Source: a virus. Taken from it: a stretch of DNA of 49,953 nucleotides. Positions 37,418 through 49,900 of the stretch are shown piece by piece (position 1 is the first letter of the stretch; every line of letters starts with the position of its first letter). Location of the stretch: positions 1 to 49,953 of the IMG/VR virus record IMGVR_UViG_3300047548_001418, one strand, 5' to 3'. The position numbers and the translations under genes are program-made. The notes beneath the pieces are model-generated. The model made no database searches. It saw only the letters and a program-made list of their open reading frames with translations, and was not told where the DNA came from.

Positions 37418-38623
37418 TTAGAATTGATCCGTTTCTGTACTATGTTTCATTGCAGTAGTACTTGTTGCACCTATTGCCTGACTAATATAATCAAAATATG
37501 GGACTCCTGCTTCGCGCTGGTGTTTTACGGTAGTGAATCCGCGTTCAGCAGCTTTAAACTCACGTTGCTGCATTTCACTATATCCAGCCATACCACGTTT
37601 TTTGTAAGCTTCAGCCAATTCAAATGTAGCAAGATTGACTGAATGGAAACCCGCCAATGTAATAAATTGGAATTTATAACCAATCTCACCCAATTCTTGC
37701 TGAAAGCTCTCACATTCACGTTCACTTAAAAACTTGCGCCAGTTAAAGCTTGGGCTGCAATTGTAAGCTAGCATTTGCTCAGGAAATTGTTCATGAATTG
37801 CATGAGCAAACTTACGTGCTTGCTTGATATCTGGAGTGCTGGTTTCAAACCATAGTAAATCGGCATAAGGAGCAAAAGCTAATCCTCTAGCAATACAAGC
37901 CTCTAAACCATTTTTGAACTTGTAAAATCCTTCTTCAGTTCTCTCATTAATAATAAAAGGCTTATCTAATGGATCGTGATCGCTAGTAATTAAGGTTGCA
38001 GCTTCGGCGTCTGTACGAGCCATGATAACTGTATCGACACCTGCAACATCTGCGGCTAGTCTAGCGGCATTTAATGTGCGAATCATTTGTGAAGTAGGTA
38101 CCAATACTTTACCGCCTAAATGACCACATTTCTTTTCACTAGCAAGCTGATCTTCAAAATGAACGCCTGCGGCTCCCGCTTCAATCATGTGCATCATCAG
38201 TTCATACGCATTTAATGCACCACCAAATCCAGCTTCAGCATCAGCTACGATGGGCAAGAAATAATCGGTAGACACATTACCTTCAAGGTGTTCAATTTGA
38301 TCTGCACGGCGCAATGCATTGTTGATGCCCTTAACGACGCGAGGAACGCTGTCCACAGGATATAAACTCTGATCGGGATAAGTAGCGTTTGCTGTATTGT
38401 TCGCGGCGGCTACTTGCCATCCTGACAAGTAGATTGCCTTCAATCCTGCTTTAGCATGTTGAACCGCTTGCTGACCATTGTAAGCGCCTAATGTGTTTAC
38501 ATAAGGTTCTGTAGCTAATAATTTCCTAAGTTTATAAGCGCCTAATTTTGCTAGTGTGTGTTCGACTTGTATAGACCCTTGAAGGGCTTTTACTTGTTCC
38601 TGTGTGTAATTTCTTTTTTTCAT
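37418..38623 (-). CDS. aceA: Isocitrate lyase
   Basis: 401 residues from ATG at 38623 (AAGGT); an earlier ATG at 38674 lies inside nrdA and is rejected. The signature KKCGH at 164-168 with the catalytic Cys, the acidic metal-binding DAEAGFGG (128-135) and [17 protein letters not shown] are all intact. It cleaves isocitrate to glyoxylate and succinate, the first step of the glyoxylate shunt. E. coli AceA is 434 residues, so length is near normal. No malate synthase is present in the window. Highly unusual for a phage as far as I know. Confidence 0.93.
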   Translation of the reverse strand: MKKRNYTQEQVKALQGSIQVEHTLAKLGAYKLRKLLATEPYVNTLGAYNGQQAVQHAKAGLKAIYLSGWQVAAANNTANATYPDQSLYPVDSVPRVVKGINNALRRADQIEHLEGNVSTDYFLPIVADAEAGFGGALNAYELMMHMIEAGAAGVHFEDQLASEKKCGHLGGKVLVPTSQMIRTLNAARLAADVAGVDTVIMARTDAEAATLITSDHDPLDKPFIINERTEEGFYKFKNGLEACIARGLAFAPYADLLWFETSTPDIKQARKFAHAIHEQFPEQMLAYNCSPSFNWRKFLSERECESFQQELGEIGYKFQFITLAGFHSVNLATFELAEAYKKRGMAGYSEMQQREFKAAERGFTTVKHQREAGVPYFDYISQAIGATSTTAMKHSTETDQF

Positions 38624-38636
38624 TTGTTTTACCTTT

Positions 38637-40946
38637 TTATAATACGCAACTTTCGCAAGATTCTTCGTCATCAAAATCTATATTCTCTAATGGAGCCTCT
38701 GCTTCTTCTACTTTTGAACCTTGTTTGTTTATTAGTGAATAGTACAGTGTTTTACCGCCCCAATGTAAAAATAGCATCAAGTTCTTAGCTATTAATGTTG
38801 TAGGCACTTTTCTTTCAAGAAAATGAGCAGGATTGTAGAAGGTATTAGTACTTATGCTTTGATCCACATATGCCTGTAAAACTGCGGCTGTCTTTAAATA
38901 ACCAACACAATCTTTTTGTTCCCACATCAACTGATACTTGTTTTTTAGTTTGTGATATTCAGGTACAACTTGTGTGAAGCTACCTGCTTTGCTTTCTTTT
39001 ACAGTAATCAAACTCATAGGCATTTCAATACCATTTGTAGAGTTGATAACTACAGATGATGATTCCACTGGAGCGATTGCCATTAATGTAGCATTACGAA
39101 CTCCATATAGTTTCATTTGTTCACGTAATGGTTCCCAATCTAGTTCAGGGGCGAAATTAGCTAATTCATTTACGCCTGTAGCCCTGCGCTCCCAGGGGAA
39201 AATACCTTTTCCATACCATGTTTGATCGCTATCTACACATTTGCCGCGTTCTTTAGCTAGTTCAACTGTTGCTTCAGTCAAATAGTAAGCTTGATGTTCC
39301 ATCCAACTTTTTACTTCGCCTAGAGCATCAGCATCGCCGTATTTTAATCCACGTTTAGCATGCCAATATGCTAAGTTAGTGACACCAATACCCAGTGGCT
39401 GAATTTCATCATTACTTAGTTTACTTTGAATGCTTAAGAAGTCCTGATAATCTAAAATATTACAAAGACTACGCTGAAGAATGCGGCATGCGCGGCGCAT
39501 ATCTTCAGGATTACGAAAGGCTCCCCAATTTATGCTACCCAATGTGCAAAGTGCGATGCGGCCCTCTGCATCATCTAATCGCTTGAAAGGCTTTGTAGGT
39601 AATAGAATCTCACAGCATAGATTGCTTTGATAAATTGTATGATACTCAGGATCGAATGGACCTTGATTCATTACATTATCAATGAATACTAAGTAGATTC
39701 GACCTGTGTCTGTACGCTCTTTAAGAATGCCGCCCTTGAATACATCTTCAGCAGCCATTACTTTTTTGCGTAGATTAGATTGCTTTTCGTATTTTACGTA
39801 AAGTTCTTCAAACAGTTTTGTATCTTTATAAAAAGCTTCGTATAAATCGGGAACTTCATTGGGGTCAAAGAATGTTATGTTTTCTTTGTTTTTGAATCTT
39901 CTCCAGAAAAAACTGGAAAGCACAACCCCATAATCCATATGACGGACTCGGGTTTCCTCTGTTCCTTGATTGTTCTTGAGTACAATAAGATCATCAAACT
40001 GATGATGCCAAATAGGGTAAAATACGGTAGCAGATGCATTTCTAATTCCTCCTTGAGAACAACTGCGTAAATCTCCAAACCATTTCTTTAGGAATGGAAT
40101 CATACCTGTATGCATTATTTCGCCGCCCCGAATAGGGCTTCCTAATGGGCGTAAGCGACCAATTTCTAATCCAATGCCAGCGCGTTTGCTGGCATACTTG
40201 GCCATCATTTCGCCGCTAGCAAAAATACTATCAAGGTTATCGTCACTACGAATAAGAACACAACTGCTAAACTGCTTGGTAGGAGTACCCAAACCAGCCA
40301 ATACAGGGGTAGCAAGGGTAAAAAGCCCATCACTAGCAGCGTGATAGTAATCTTTGATGTATTTGAGCCTTTCTGCTTTGTTTTCTCTATGAAAAACTGT
40401 AGCAGCGGCAACCATATAACGTATCTGCGGGGTTTCATAAATTTGTTTTGTGCTGCGATTTTTTACTAGATATTTTTCTATTAGTTGTTCAATCGCAGCA
40501 TAGCTATAATATTCGTCTTTAGTGTGTTCTATTATTGAGTCTAATTTATTCCATTCTTCTTCTGTATACCAGTCTAATAGTTCTTTTGTATATAAACCCA
40601 ATTCTGCATTTTTCTTTACGATTGAATACAAAGTGGGAACTGTGTAATCACCGTAAACATCTTTTCTTAGCATTGATAGTCGCTGTTTACCTGCAACATA
40701 TTGATAGTTTACATTACCCACTTCTGGGTTAGAATCTGCGTCGATCAAATCAACTATTGCTCTTAATGTAATTTCGTCTATTTCTCTTGTTGTTATACCA
40801 TCATAAAAATTTGGGTGAGCTTTGATTTCAATCATAGATGGACTGACATCTGCGATACCTCTGCAAATTTGGGCAATATGATTTTGCCATTTTTCTAGTG
40901 TAAGAGGCTCTCGTTCACCATTACGTTTAATGACTGTTATTTTCAT
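38637..40946 (-). CDS. nrdA: Class Ia ribonucleotide reductase large subunit NrdA
   Basis: 769 residues. N-terminal ATP-cone-like region ([16 protein letters not shown]), [25 protein letters not shown] and the active-site [10 protein letters not shown] with [11 protein letters not shown] are present; the C-terminal CESCVL is the redox Cys pair that accepts electrons from thioredoxin or glutaredoxin. Full length. The operon order is nrdA, aceA, aldolase, CDGSH, nrdB, small Cys protein, glutaredoxin: metabolic genes are inserted between the two RNR subunits. Confidence 0.97.
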   Translation of the reverse strand: MKITVIKRNGEREPLTLEKWQNHIAQICRGIADVSPSMIEIKAHPNFYDGITTREIDEITLRAIVDLIDADSNPEVGNVNYQYVAGKQRLSMLRKDVYGDYTVPTLYSIVKKNAELGLYTKELLDWYTEEEWNKLDSIIEHTKDEYYSYAAIEQLIEKYLVKNRSTKQIYETPQIRYMVAAATVFHRENKAERLKYIKDYYHAASDGLFTLATPVLAGLGTPTKQFSSCVLIRSDDNLDSIFASGEMMAKYASKRAGIGLEIGRLRPLGSPIRGGEIMHTGMIPFLKKWFGDLRSCSQGGIRNASATVFYPIWHHQFDDLIVLKNNQGTEETRVRHMDYGVVLSSFFWRRFKNKENITFFDPNEVPDLYEAFYKDTKLFEELYVKYEKQSNLRKKVMAAEDVFKGGILKERTDTGRIYLVFIDNVMNQGPFDPEYHTIYQSNLCCEILLPTKPFKRLDDAEGRIALCTLGSINWGAFRNPEDMRRACRILQRSLCNILDYQDFLSIQSKLSNDEIQPLGIGVTNLAYWHAKRGLKYGDADALGEVKSWMEHQAYYLTEATVELAKERGKCVDSDQTWYGKGIFPWERRATGVNELANFAPELDWEPLREQMKLYGVRNATLMAIAPVESSSVVINSTNGIEMPMSLITVKESKAGSFTQVVPEYHKLKNKYQLMWEQKDCVGYLKTAAVLQAYVDQSISTNTFYNPAHFLERKVPTTLIAKNLMLFLHWGGKTLYYSLINKQGSKVEEAEAPLENIDFDDEESCESCVL

Positions 40947-40949
40947 TTT

Positions 40950-41393
40950 TTAACCTAATAATTTATTTTTTATTTGTGCTAATTCTAATGTTTGATGAAA
41001 TCTAAATTGTTGTAGATCAGTACTTAGTACTGAATCGGGCCAGTAATTAAGCGTATAGTTTGCGTTGTCAACTAGGACTATAGCAACATCTTCACCCATA
41101 TCATTTATACCCAATTTATACTCTATATCATCAATACCTAGCAGTAATAGAGTATAGCACATTCCTAGTCCTCTAGCAATAGTGCAATAGGAATTTTCTA
41201 CCAATAATTCCCAAGGGTTAGGCCAGTTTGGTAAGTCTATAGGGTGTAAATAATGGTTTACTAAAGGTGCATGTTGCCACCAATTATCAGTTTGGATACA
41301 AATTTCTTTTGTGGATTGGCCTAAAAGTTGGGTTCTCAATTCATACCAACTTTTGAGGCGATGTTCGTAGGACTGCTGAAATATATTTTGCAC
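40950..41393 (-). CDS. Conserved phage protein, unknown function
   Basis: 147 residues, beginning four bases upstream of nrdA. Contains SWYELRTQLL, NWWQHAPLVNHYLHP and NWPNPWELL...YCTIARGLGMCYTLLLL, which I associate with a conserved hypothetical of T4-like phages. Aromatic-rich, no membrane helix. Probably co-transcribed with nrdA. Function not recognised. Confidence 0.7.
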   Translation of the reverse strand: MQNIFQQSYEHRLKSWYELRTQLLGQSTKEICIQTDNWWQHAPLVNHYLHPIDLPNWPNPWELLVENSYCTIARGLGMCYTLLLLGIDDIEYKLGINDMGEDVAIVLVDNANYTLNYWPDSVLSTDLQQFRFHQTLELAQIKNKLLG

Positions 41394-41415
41394 AATTTAT
41401 TTAGTCAATAATATT

Positions 41416-44400
41416 TTATGCATAAACACCTGTCATTGTATACCACTGAGTGGATGATGTTGCAACAAATTCTAGTCTTGCATTAGCTCCCAAACTATAA
41501 GATGCATTTGCTGCTAAACCGTTAATAATGCCATTAGTTGCTGGATATACCAGTAATGCGTTAGCTGCAAGATTTATAATTTTGACTTCCATACCAGCTA
41601 TAGCTGTTGGTAATCTTACACCTGCACCTGTTGCTACAGTAGATACAACATTTATTGCATTACCTAAAACTGTTGCGTTGCCTTGTACTGTACCTGCTGC
41701 TGAAATACCTGTTTGTACAGACTTCATTAAGAAGCCGCCTGAATTTAGGTTTATATTGGCTATGTTTGCGTTGCCACTTACAGATACAGAAGTAAGAGTG
41801 CCTAATGAAGTAATATTAGTTTGAGCCGCAGTAGTTAATGTTCCACTTACGTTAGTAAATACGCCATTTGTTGCACCAATATTACCTACATTAGCGTTAC
41901 CTACTGCCGAAATACCTACATTGCTTATAAAAAATTGTTGAAATCCATTTATCGCAAAAGTATGTCCTAAACTACCTGCTGTAGGTGCTGTTCCTGCCAC
42001 ATCTGTTCTGGCATCATACCATATAGTTTTCGCATTAGTATTATCGCTATAATTTCTAATGAACGGTCCTGTAGTAGTATCGCTATTTTCAATAGTAAGA
42101 TACTGTGTGGAATTACGACTTACTCTTAAAATGCCATTATTATTAGTGTTTAGATTACCACCCTGAATATTACCTGTTGCTGTTATTAAACCTCCAGTAC
42201 CTATGTTACCAATATTTGCATTTCCTGTTGCACTTAATGTACCATTAACAATAGCACCTGTACTTGTAAATACTACTTCATTTGCAACACCCCCAACGCT
42301 AAAATTGATATTGCCATTAGCTACAGGAATAGCTATATTACTCGTTCCATTAGCAAATGTCCAAGTGCCAACAAAATTACCTATAAAGTTTGGTGCAGTT
42401 ATATTACCTGTTGCAGTAACAATACCGACACCTAAATTACCTACGTTAGCATTGCCTGTAGCACTTATTGTTCCCGTAACTGTTAATCCAACATTGCTTA
42501 TAGTTGCTCTAGTTGACCCTGCATCTGTACTATTTGCTGCGTTTGTACCAAAAGAAATAAGATCAGAGCCTGATATTATCCTAACAAAATCATTGCCTAA
42601 GGTAATTTTTGCCCTACCTGAACCTCCTTTTACATTTAAAAAGGCGCTGCTAGAACCGGGTTTTATTAAATTATCATCACCTGAAGAAGTTCCTGCACCT
42701 GTACCTACTAAAATATTGTTTCCCTGAATATTACCTGTAGCCGTAATAAGTCCAGCAGTACCTAAGTTACCTACATTGGCGTTACCTGTAACGCTCAGGC
42801 CTGTTAATGTACCTACACTTGTAATATTAGGTTGTGCATTAGTAGTAACAGTGGCCGCTGTTCCTGTTGTATTTTGATTTAATGGGTTTGCTATTCGTTC
42901 AGCAGCAATAGTACCCGTAGTTATATTACTTCCGTTTAATGCAGTTAATCCAGCACCATTACCACTTACATTAGTGAATACGCCATTTGTAGCGCCTAAG
43001 TTACCTACATTGGCGTTACCAGTTGCGCTTAGTGTAGTTGCGAATATGCCAGTAACCCCTAGATTACCTAAATTAGCATTACCACTTACACTTAAACTTG
43101 TTAATGTTCCTACTGTTGTGATGTTATTAGTAGATTGATAACTGATTTCACCCGTACTTTCATTATAGTATAGTATATTAGCGTTTGCGGCTAATCTCAC
43201 TGGTTTTACGGTAAAAGTGTTTGCTGTAGTTTGATTTAATGCGCTGCCGGTAGCATTTATAATAATACTATTAGTTGCTTGGTTTGACACTCCGGCTTCA
43301 AAACCTATAGCAATAGAATTAGATCCTTGCCCTTGAGCGCCAGCATCTGAACCAATTGCCACTGCTCTAAATCCTTGATTTTGTGAACCTGCTCCTCTAC
43401 CCACTGCTGTTGCAGCAGATCCTTGCCCACTTGAACCAGCTATTACACCAATTGCTACGGCGTCAGCACTTTGTGCGTTTGAACCTGCGGATCTACCAAT
43501 TGCTACTGAAAAATTTCCTTGTGTATTATTACCTGACAAGGGTCCTATTGCTATTGCATCAGTACCCTGAGTAATATTTCCTGAACCCATACCAATCGCT
43601 ACCGAATTGGCACCTTGTGTGGCATTCCCCGCTTCTCTACCAATCGCCACTGAGTTTGCACCCTGTGTAGTATTACCTGCTCTAAATCCAACTGATATTG
43701 CAGTAGTACTAATGTTTAAAACTTGATTTCCACCTACGTTAGCCAAAATATTACCACTAGCTGTAGGAATTCTGATATTAGTCGTACCATTGGCAAATAT
43801 ACCTATAATATTACCTGCGGTAATATTACCTGTTGCAGTAATAAGTCCAGCAGTGCCTAAGTTACCTACATTAGAGTTACCACTAACTGATAAAGCACTT
43901 AGTGTACCAACTGAAGTGATGTTAGGTTGTGCATTGGTATAAACAGTACCTGCAATTAATGCATTAGCTACTTGACCTGTAACATTACCACCTGGTAATG
44001 CAGTAAGTCCAGCACCATTACCACTTACGTTAGTAAAGACGCCATTTGTAGCACCGATATTACCTACATTAGCGTTACCTGTAGCACTTAATGTAGTTGC
44101 GAATACGCCAGTAACACCTAGATTGCCTACGTTACTATTACCTGATGCACTTAATGATCCTGATATATTTGCACCTGTACCTGTCACTGTAAGTACTGTA
44201 CTGTTATTGCCACCAATAATAACATTACCTGGTGTCCCTGAACCCGTAGCTGTACCACCTCTGAGTGTTACATTACCACCATTATTATTTCCTGTACCAG
44301 TAGCATTTCCACCTGAAACAGTAACTTGTCCCCCTGAATTACCTAAAATAGTACCTGATGATCCTGCGATTAGAGTTGGACCACTACCGCCACTAATCAA

Positions 44401-46890
44401 TACATTACCACCTGATGGACCATTATTTCCCACAACGCTAGGAGGAATACTTAATATGTTTGATATGCCACCTACAATTTCAACTGATCCTGTACCTAAA
44501 GCATATCCTGTTGTATTTCCGCCATAAATGTAAACATTTCCTGCTCTTGGACCATTAGTATTACTATATACATTTCCTAAACCTGATCCACCATTTATAT
44601 TAACGTGTCCTGCATTTCCTGTAGCACCAAGTACCCCTCCGCCTCCTAATGTAGTGCCTCTTATGTCTAGGGTGCCTGCATTAACTGATACATTTGCAGC
44701 ACCACTAGTTTCTATACTTCCACCATTAATATTCATATTTCCAGGAAGCACTGTTGTATTTCCTGAACCTAGACTTATAGTTAAAGTATTACTTAAATTA
44801 GGAGAAATAGTTGAGTTAGCATTTCCCAAGGTAAATGTATTTGCACTAAATGTAAATTTATCTACAAATCCTGTAACATTGGCACTTGTTTGGACAGGTA
44901 TTTGACCTTGTGTGCCGCCAGATATGTTATTTGCAAGGTTAGCAGTTATTCCCGTTAATGCGGCTCCATTACCGCTTACGTTAGTAAATACGCCATTTGT
45001 AGCACCGATATTACCTACATTAGCGTTACCTGTAGCACTTAATGTAGTTGCGAATACGCCAGTAACACCTAGATTACCTAAATTAGCGTTACCACTAACA
45101 CTTAAACTTGTTAGAGTTCCTACTGATGTGATATTAGGTTGTGCATTAGTTGTTACTGTACCTGCCACTAATGCATTTGCTACCTGACCAGTTACATTGC
45201 CACCAGGTAATGATGTTAAACCTGCTCCGTTACCACTTACGTTAGTAAAGACGCCATTTGTAGCACTGATATTACCTACATTAGCGTTACCTGTAGCACT
45301 TAATGTAGTCGCGAACACACCTGTAGTAAGAGTATTACCTGATCTTATATTTGCTAATTGTGTGAATGTTACAATTTCATTAGCTACAGAAACGTTACTA
45401 CCAAATGCTATTTCTGCATTACTGGTGTCCCAGCCCATAAATGCTGTTTTAGCTACAGTATCAAAGTAGTTTAGCGCGGTACCTACATCTTTTCCTGAAT
45501 TGCTTGTTGGTGCAACACCGTTAGGACCTGTTTGTAACTGAATAATTGGATCTTCTACGGCTACAGTATCGACATTTATGTAGGTAAGATTACCATTAAC
45601 AAATAAATTACCGCCAACAATTAAATCGTTCGTAAGAGATCCACTATTTGCATTAAGAGTACCTACATTAGCATTACCTGATACGCTTAGGCTTGTTAAT
45701 GTACCTACACTTGTAATGTTGGGTTGTGCATTTGTTGTGACTGTACCTGCTGTAGTTGCACTACCTGCTGATGTGGCAAATGTTGCATTAGCTACTGTAC
45801 CTGTAACATTAGCACCTGTTATACTTGTTAGTGCTGCGCCATTACCACTTACATTAGTAAATACGCCATTATTTGCGCCTATATTACCTACGTTAGCATT
45901 TCCAGTAGCACTTAGTGTAGTTGCAAATACGCCAGTGACACCTAAGTTACCTACGTTAGCATTACCACCTACACTTAATATACCAGTAGTTCTTAGATTA
46001 CCACCTTGAATATTACCTGTAGCTGTGATTAGACCTGCTGTACCTAAATTACCTACATTAGCATTACTTGTGGCACTTAGTGTAGTTGCGAATACGCCGG
46101 TAACGCCTAGATTACCTGTATTAGCGTTTCCTCCCACTGATAATATACCAGTTGTTCTTAGATTACCACCTTGTATATTAGCTGTTGCAGTTATTAAACC
46201 TCCTGTACCAATATTACCTATATTAGCGTTTCCTGATACAGATAAAGATGTTAGCGTACCTACTGAGGTAATATTAGGTTGAGCATTTGTGGTGACGGTT
46301 TGCGCTGTTATTGCTACTATACCTGTTAATTGACTACCATTACCTATAAAGAAATTACCTGTAACATTACCTGTAGCACTAATTAATCCTGCTGTAAGTA
46401 CATTTCCACCTTGAATATTACCTGTAGCTGTGATTAGACCTGCTGTACCTATGTTACCTACATTAGCATTTCCACTTACCGATAAAGATGATAATGTACC
46501 AACAGATGTAATATTTGGCTGTGAATTAGTATAGACAGTACCTGCCACTAATGCATTTGCTACTTCACCTGAAATATTACTAGCATTTAAGTTTGTTAGT
46601 AATGCGCCGTTACCACTAACATTAGTAAATGAACCTGTATTAGCGGTAATTGCATTATCAACTACTAAATTTCCTGGCACATAAACAGCATTACTTAGAT
46701 CATTTCTAATAACTAACAAATTACCCTGAGAGCCTGAAAAGGCTAATGATCCATTAGCTGCAGGAGTTATGGTAGCTGTTATATTTGAAGGACCTACTGT
46801 AGAGTTAGCCCCTGAAAATATAATATTAGGATCAACTGTTTGTGATCCTCTAGCAGGTGTAATTAGTATGTTTTTATCTGTATTTGCCAT
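41416..46890 (-). CDS. Giant repetitive tail-fibre protein
   Basis: 1824 residues, built of repeats such as GNANVGNLGTAGLITATGN and LTSLSVSGNANVGNIG, alternating with NGVFTNVSGNGAALT and NAQPNITSVGTL. A central block near residues 1060-1210 has AIG..AG repeats (SVAIGREAGN, AIGSDAGAQ), the Hep_Hag/YadA head pattern. A non-repetitive insert (KDVGTALNYFDTVAKTAF) is shared with the next gene. The C-terminus ends SLGANARLEFVATSSTQW. Such proteins form long trimeric fibres for host recognition. No signal peptide. Confidence 0.9.
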   Translation of the reverse strand: MANTDKNILITPARGSQTVDPNIIFSGANSTVGPSNITATITPAANGSLAFSGSQGNLLVIRNDLSNAVYVPGNLVVDNAITANTGSFTNVSGNGALLTNLNASNISGEVANALVAGTVYTNSQPNITSVGTLSSLSVSGNANVGNIGTAGLITATGNIQGGNVLTAGLISATGNVTGNFFIGNGSQLTGIVAITAQTVTTNAQPNITSVGTLTSLSVSGNANIGNIGTGGLITATANIQGGNLRTTGILSVGGNANTGNLGVTGVFATTLSATSNANVGNLGTAGLITATGNIQGGNLRTTGILSVGGNANVGNLGVTGVFATTLSATGNANVGNIGANNGVFTNVSGNGAALTSITGANVTGTVANATFATSAGSATTAGTVTTNAQPNITSVGTLTSLSVSGNANVGTLNANSGSLTNDLIVGGNLFVNGNLTYINVDTVAVEDPIIQLQTGPNGVAPTSNSGKDVGTALNYFDTVAKTAFMGWDTSNAEIAFGSNVSVANEIVTFTQLANIRSGNTLTTGVFATTLSATGNANVGNISATNGVFTNVSGNGAGLTSLPGGNVTGQVANALVAGTVTTNAQPNITSVGTLTSLSVSGNANLGNLGVTGVFATTLSATGNANVGNIGATNGVFTNVSGNGAALTGITANLANNISGGTQGQIPVQTSANVTGFVDKFTFSANTFTLGNANSTISPNLSNTLTISLGSGNTTVLPGNMNINGGSIETSGAANVSVNAGTLDIRGTTLGGGGVLGATGNAGHVNINGGSGLGNVYSNTNGPRAGNVYIYGGNTTGYALGTGSVEIVGGISNILSIPPSVVGNNGPSGGNVLISGGSGPTLIAGSSGTILGNSGGQVTVSGGNATGTGNNNGGNVTLRGGTATGSGTPGNVIIGGNNSTVLTVTGTGANISGSLSASGNSNVGNLGVTGVFATTLSATGNANVGNIGATNGVFTNVSGNGAGLTALPGGNVTGQVANALIAGTVYTNAQPNITSVGTLSALSVSGNSNVGNLGTAGLITATGNITAGNIIGIFANGTTNIRIPTASGNILANVGGNQVLNISTTAISVGFRAGNTTQGANSVAIGREAGNATQGANSVAIGMGSGNITQGTDAIAIGPLSGNNTQGNFSVAIGRSAGSNAQSADAVAIGVIAGSSGQGSAATAVGRGAGSQNQGFRAVAIGSDAGAQGQGSNSIAIGFEAGVSNQATNSIIINATGSALNQTTANTFTVKPVRLAANANILYYNESTGEISYQSTNNITTVGTLTSLSVSGNANLGNLGVTGIFATTLSATGNANVGNLGATNGVFTNVSGNGAGLTALNGSNITTGTIAAERIANPLNQNTTGTAATVTTNAQPNITSVGTLTGLSVTGNANVGNLGTAGLITATGNIQGNNILVGTGAGTSSGDDNLIKPGSSSAFLNVKGGSGRAKITLGNDFVRIISGSDLISFGTNAANSTDAGSTRATISNVGLTVTGTISATGNANVGNLGVGIVTATGNITAPNFIGNFVGTWTFANGTSNIAIPVANGNINFSVGGVANEVVFTSTGAIVNGTLSATGNANIGNIGTGGLITATGNIQGGNLNTNNNGILRVSRNSTQYLTIENSDTTTGPFIRNYSDNTNAKTIWYDARTDVAGTAPTAGSLGHTFAINGFQQFFISNVGISAVGNANVGNIGATNGVFTNVSGTLTTAAQTNITSLGTLTSVSVSGNANIANINLNSGGFLMKSVQTGISAAGTVQGNATVLGNAINVVSTVATGAGVRLPTAIAGMEVKIINLAANALLVYPATNGIINGLAANASYSLGANARLEFVATSSTQWYTMTGVYA

Positions 46891-46931
46891 AATTTCTACT
46901 ATTAATGTATTTTATATTTAGTTTACCTTTA

Positions 46932-49900
46932 TCAAATAAATTCTACATTCAAGTCATCTACGTCTTTACGTATAGCAGTAAATGACCAGTAAAATTTAAG
47001 CTCTTCGTTATCTACTTTACATTTTATAATGAAGAAATTCTCTCTAACATTTATTTCTTCTACCCAAAGAACTTCTCCGTGTCTTATGGGTGTAATTTGT
47101 ACCTGCGATCCCTCTTGTCTGACAAGTCCTTTGATATAATCAGGTAATTTAACTAAACAATATCCATTGACAATTGTTGCTTCACCTGTTAAACGAACTC
47201 CGTGATATGGACTTTCTAAAGATCCATATTGTAATTTATGACCTGGTCTAGTTGGGTGATCTATCAAGAAGCTCTTAGTTGTAGCTGCTAAAGTACCTGC
47301 TACTTCTAAGCCAGATGTAGAAACTATAAGTATGTTGGCTGTATTTGCAACGCCAAATAATATATTACCATTAGCTACAGGTATTGTAATGTTACTTGTA
47401 CCATTTGCTATTCCTGTAGCGTTACCAATAACTGCACCTATAAAGTTAGGTGCTGTAATGTTGCCGGTTGCAGTGATAATGCCCACACCCAAGTTACCTA
47501 CATTTGCATTACCACTTACACTTAAACTTGATAATGTACCTACTGAAGTAATGTTAGGTTGTGCGTTAGTTGTGACAGTACCTGCTGTAGCCGCATTAAG
47601 ATTAGCTACTTGTGTAGTAGAAGTTACTGTAAATGGGGCAGTGCCTGTTGCTACAGTAGAGATAAATCTTGTCGCAGTCATATGACCCGGGACGCTTAAA
47701 TTATTACTACCAAACGTTATTGCATTTGCACCTTCATAAATTCTAAGTTGTCCAGGAACATCGTCATATACCTGAATACCTGCTTTGAATACGCCATTAC
47801 TTGTTCCCGATAATAACCAAGTGGCGTTATTGCTTGTGCCCATTATAGCATTGAATGCACCAACTGAGTTTACTGTTGTGACGCCCCAAGAAGTAGATAC
47901 ACCTACAGCATTCATTCTCGCAGCAGTGCTAATAGTGCCGCTTGCACTTAAACTTGTTAATGTGCCTACTGAAGTAATGTTAGGTTGTGCATTTGTTGTT
48001 ACTGTACCTGCTGTGGTAGCACTGCCTGCGCTTGTAGCAAATGTAGCATTAGCGACCGTACCTGTAACATTAGAACCATTTATATTTGTTAATAACGCGC
48101 CGTTACCACTTACATTAGTAAATACGCCATTATTTGCGCCTATATTACCTACATTTGCGTTACCAGTGGCACTTAATACCCCTGTAACAAATAATCCCGT
48201 GTTACTAATAGTGGTGCGTAATGTTCCGCCATCTGTGCTATTTGCTGCGCTTGTATTAAAGGTTATATTATCTGAGCCAGAAATAATACTAATAAGATCG
48301 TTTGCTAATGTTATTTTAGCCCGTCCTGCACCACCTTTAATATTTAAGAATGCGGTAGAAGCACCAGGTCTTATTAAGTTGTCGTCACCACGAAGGGTAC
48401 CTGCACCTGTACCAACTAAAATATTGTTGCCCTGAATATTACCTGTTGCAGTGACAAATCCAGCAGTGCCTAAGTTACCTACATTCGCATTTCCAGTTGA
48501 ACTAAGTGTAGTTGCGAATACACCTGTTGTACCTAGATTACCTACATTAGAGTTACCACTAACTGATAAACTTGTTAATGTTCCTACACTTGTGATATTA
48601 GGTTGAGCATTTGTAGTGACTGTTTGGGCAGTTATTGCAACTACACCTGTCAATTGACTACCATTTCCTATAAAGAAATTACCTGTCACATTACCTGATG
48701 CTGATATTATACCAGCGGTATCTAAATTGCCTACATTGGCATTGCCTGCTACAGATAAAGATGTTAGTGTACCTACACTTGTAATGTTAGGTTGTGCATT
48801 TGTGGTAACAGTACCTGCTGTAGTTGCGCTTCCTGCGCTTGTGGCAAATGTTGCATTAGCTACTGTACCCGTTACATTAGCACCTGTAATATTTGTTAGT
48901 GCGGCGCCGTTACCAGAGACATTCGTGAATACGCCGTTTGTGGCACCTATATTACCTGTGTTAGCGTTACCTGTAGCACTTAGTGTGGTTGCGAATACCC
49001 CTGTTGTTAATAAATTACCTGATCTTGTATTTGCTAATTGATTAAATGTTACTACTTCATTGGCTATAGATACATTACTACCAAATGCTATTTCTGCGTT
49101 ACTTGTATCCCAGCCCATAAATGCAACTTTAGAACTAGTATCATAATAATTTAGTGCTGTTCCTATATCTTTGCCTGAATTACTGCTAGGTGCAGTACCA
49201 TTCGCTCCTGTTTGTAATTGTATTATTGGATCTTCAACTGCTACTGTTTCTACATTAAGGTAAGTAAGATTTCCATTTACGAATAAATTATTACCAACTA
49301 CTAAATTACCATCTATATTAAGAGAAGTTAATGTACCTACACTAGTAATGTTAGGTTGTGCTGCATTTGTTACTGTTTGGGCGGTTACTGCAACCACGCC
49401 AGTTAGTTGACTACCATTTCCTATAAAGAAATTACCTGTAATATTTCCTGCTGCACTTAAGTTATCTACATTAGCATTTCCACTTACTGATAGGGATGTT
49501 AAAATACCTATAGAAGTAATGTTAGGTTGTGCGTTTGTAGTGACTGTGCCTGCTGTAGTAGCAAAAGTAGCATTAGCTACAGTACCTGTGACATTAGAAC
49601 CATTTATATTTGTTAATAATGCACCATTACCACTGACATTTGTAAATATGCCATTTGTGGCACCTATATTACCTACATTAGCGTTACCTGTAGCACTTAG
49701 TGTGGTTGCAAACACTCCAGTAACACCTAAGTTACCTACGTTAGCGTTACCACCTACGCTTAATATACCAGTAGTTCTTAGATTACCACCTTGTATATTA
49801 GCTGTTGCGGTAATTAGACCTGCGGTACCTAAGTTACCTACGTTAGCGTTACCACCTACGCTTAATATACCAGTAGTTCTTAGATTACCACCTTGTATAT

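Noticed and set aside
41528-49041. Many long plus-strand open frames rich in proline, alanine and leucine within the tail-fibre genes
   Set aside because: They are antisense shadows of the repetitive fibre codons, without ribosome sites, and repeat the same sequence as the fibre repeats.
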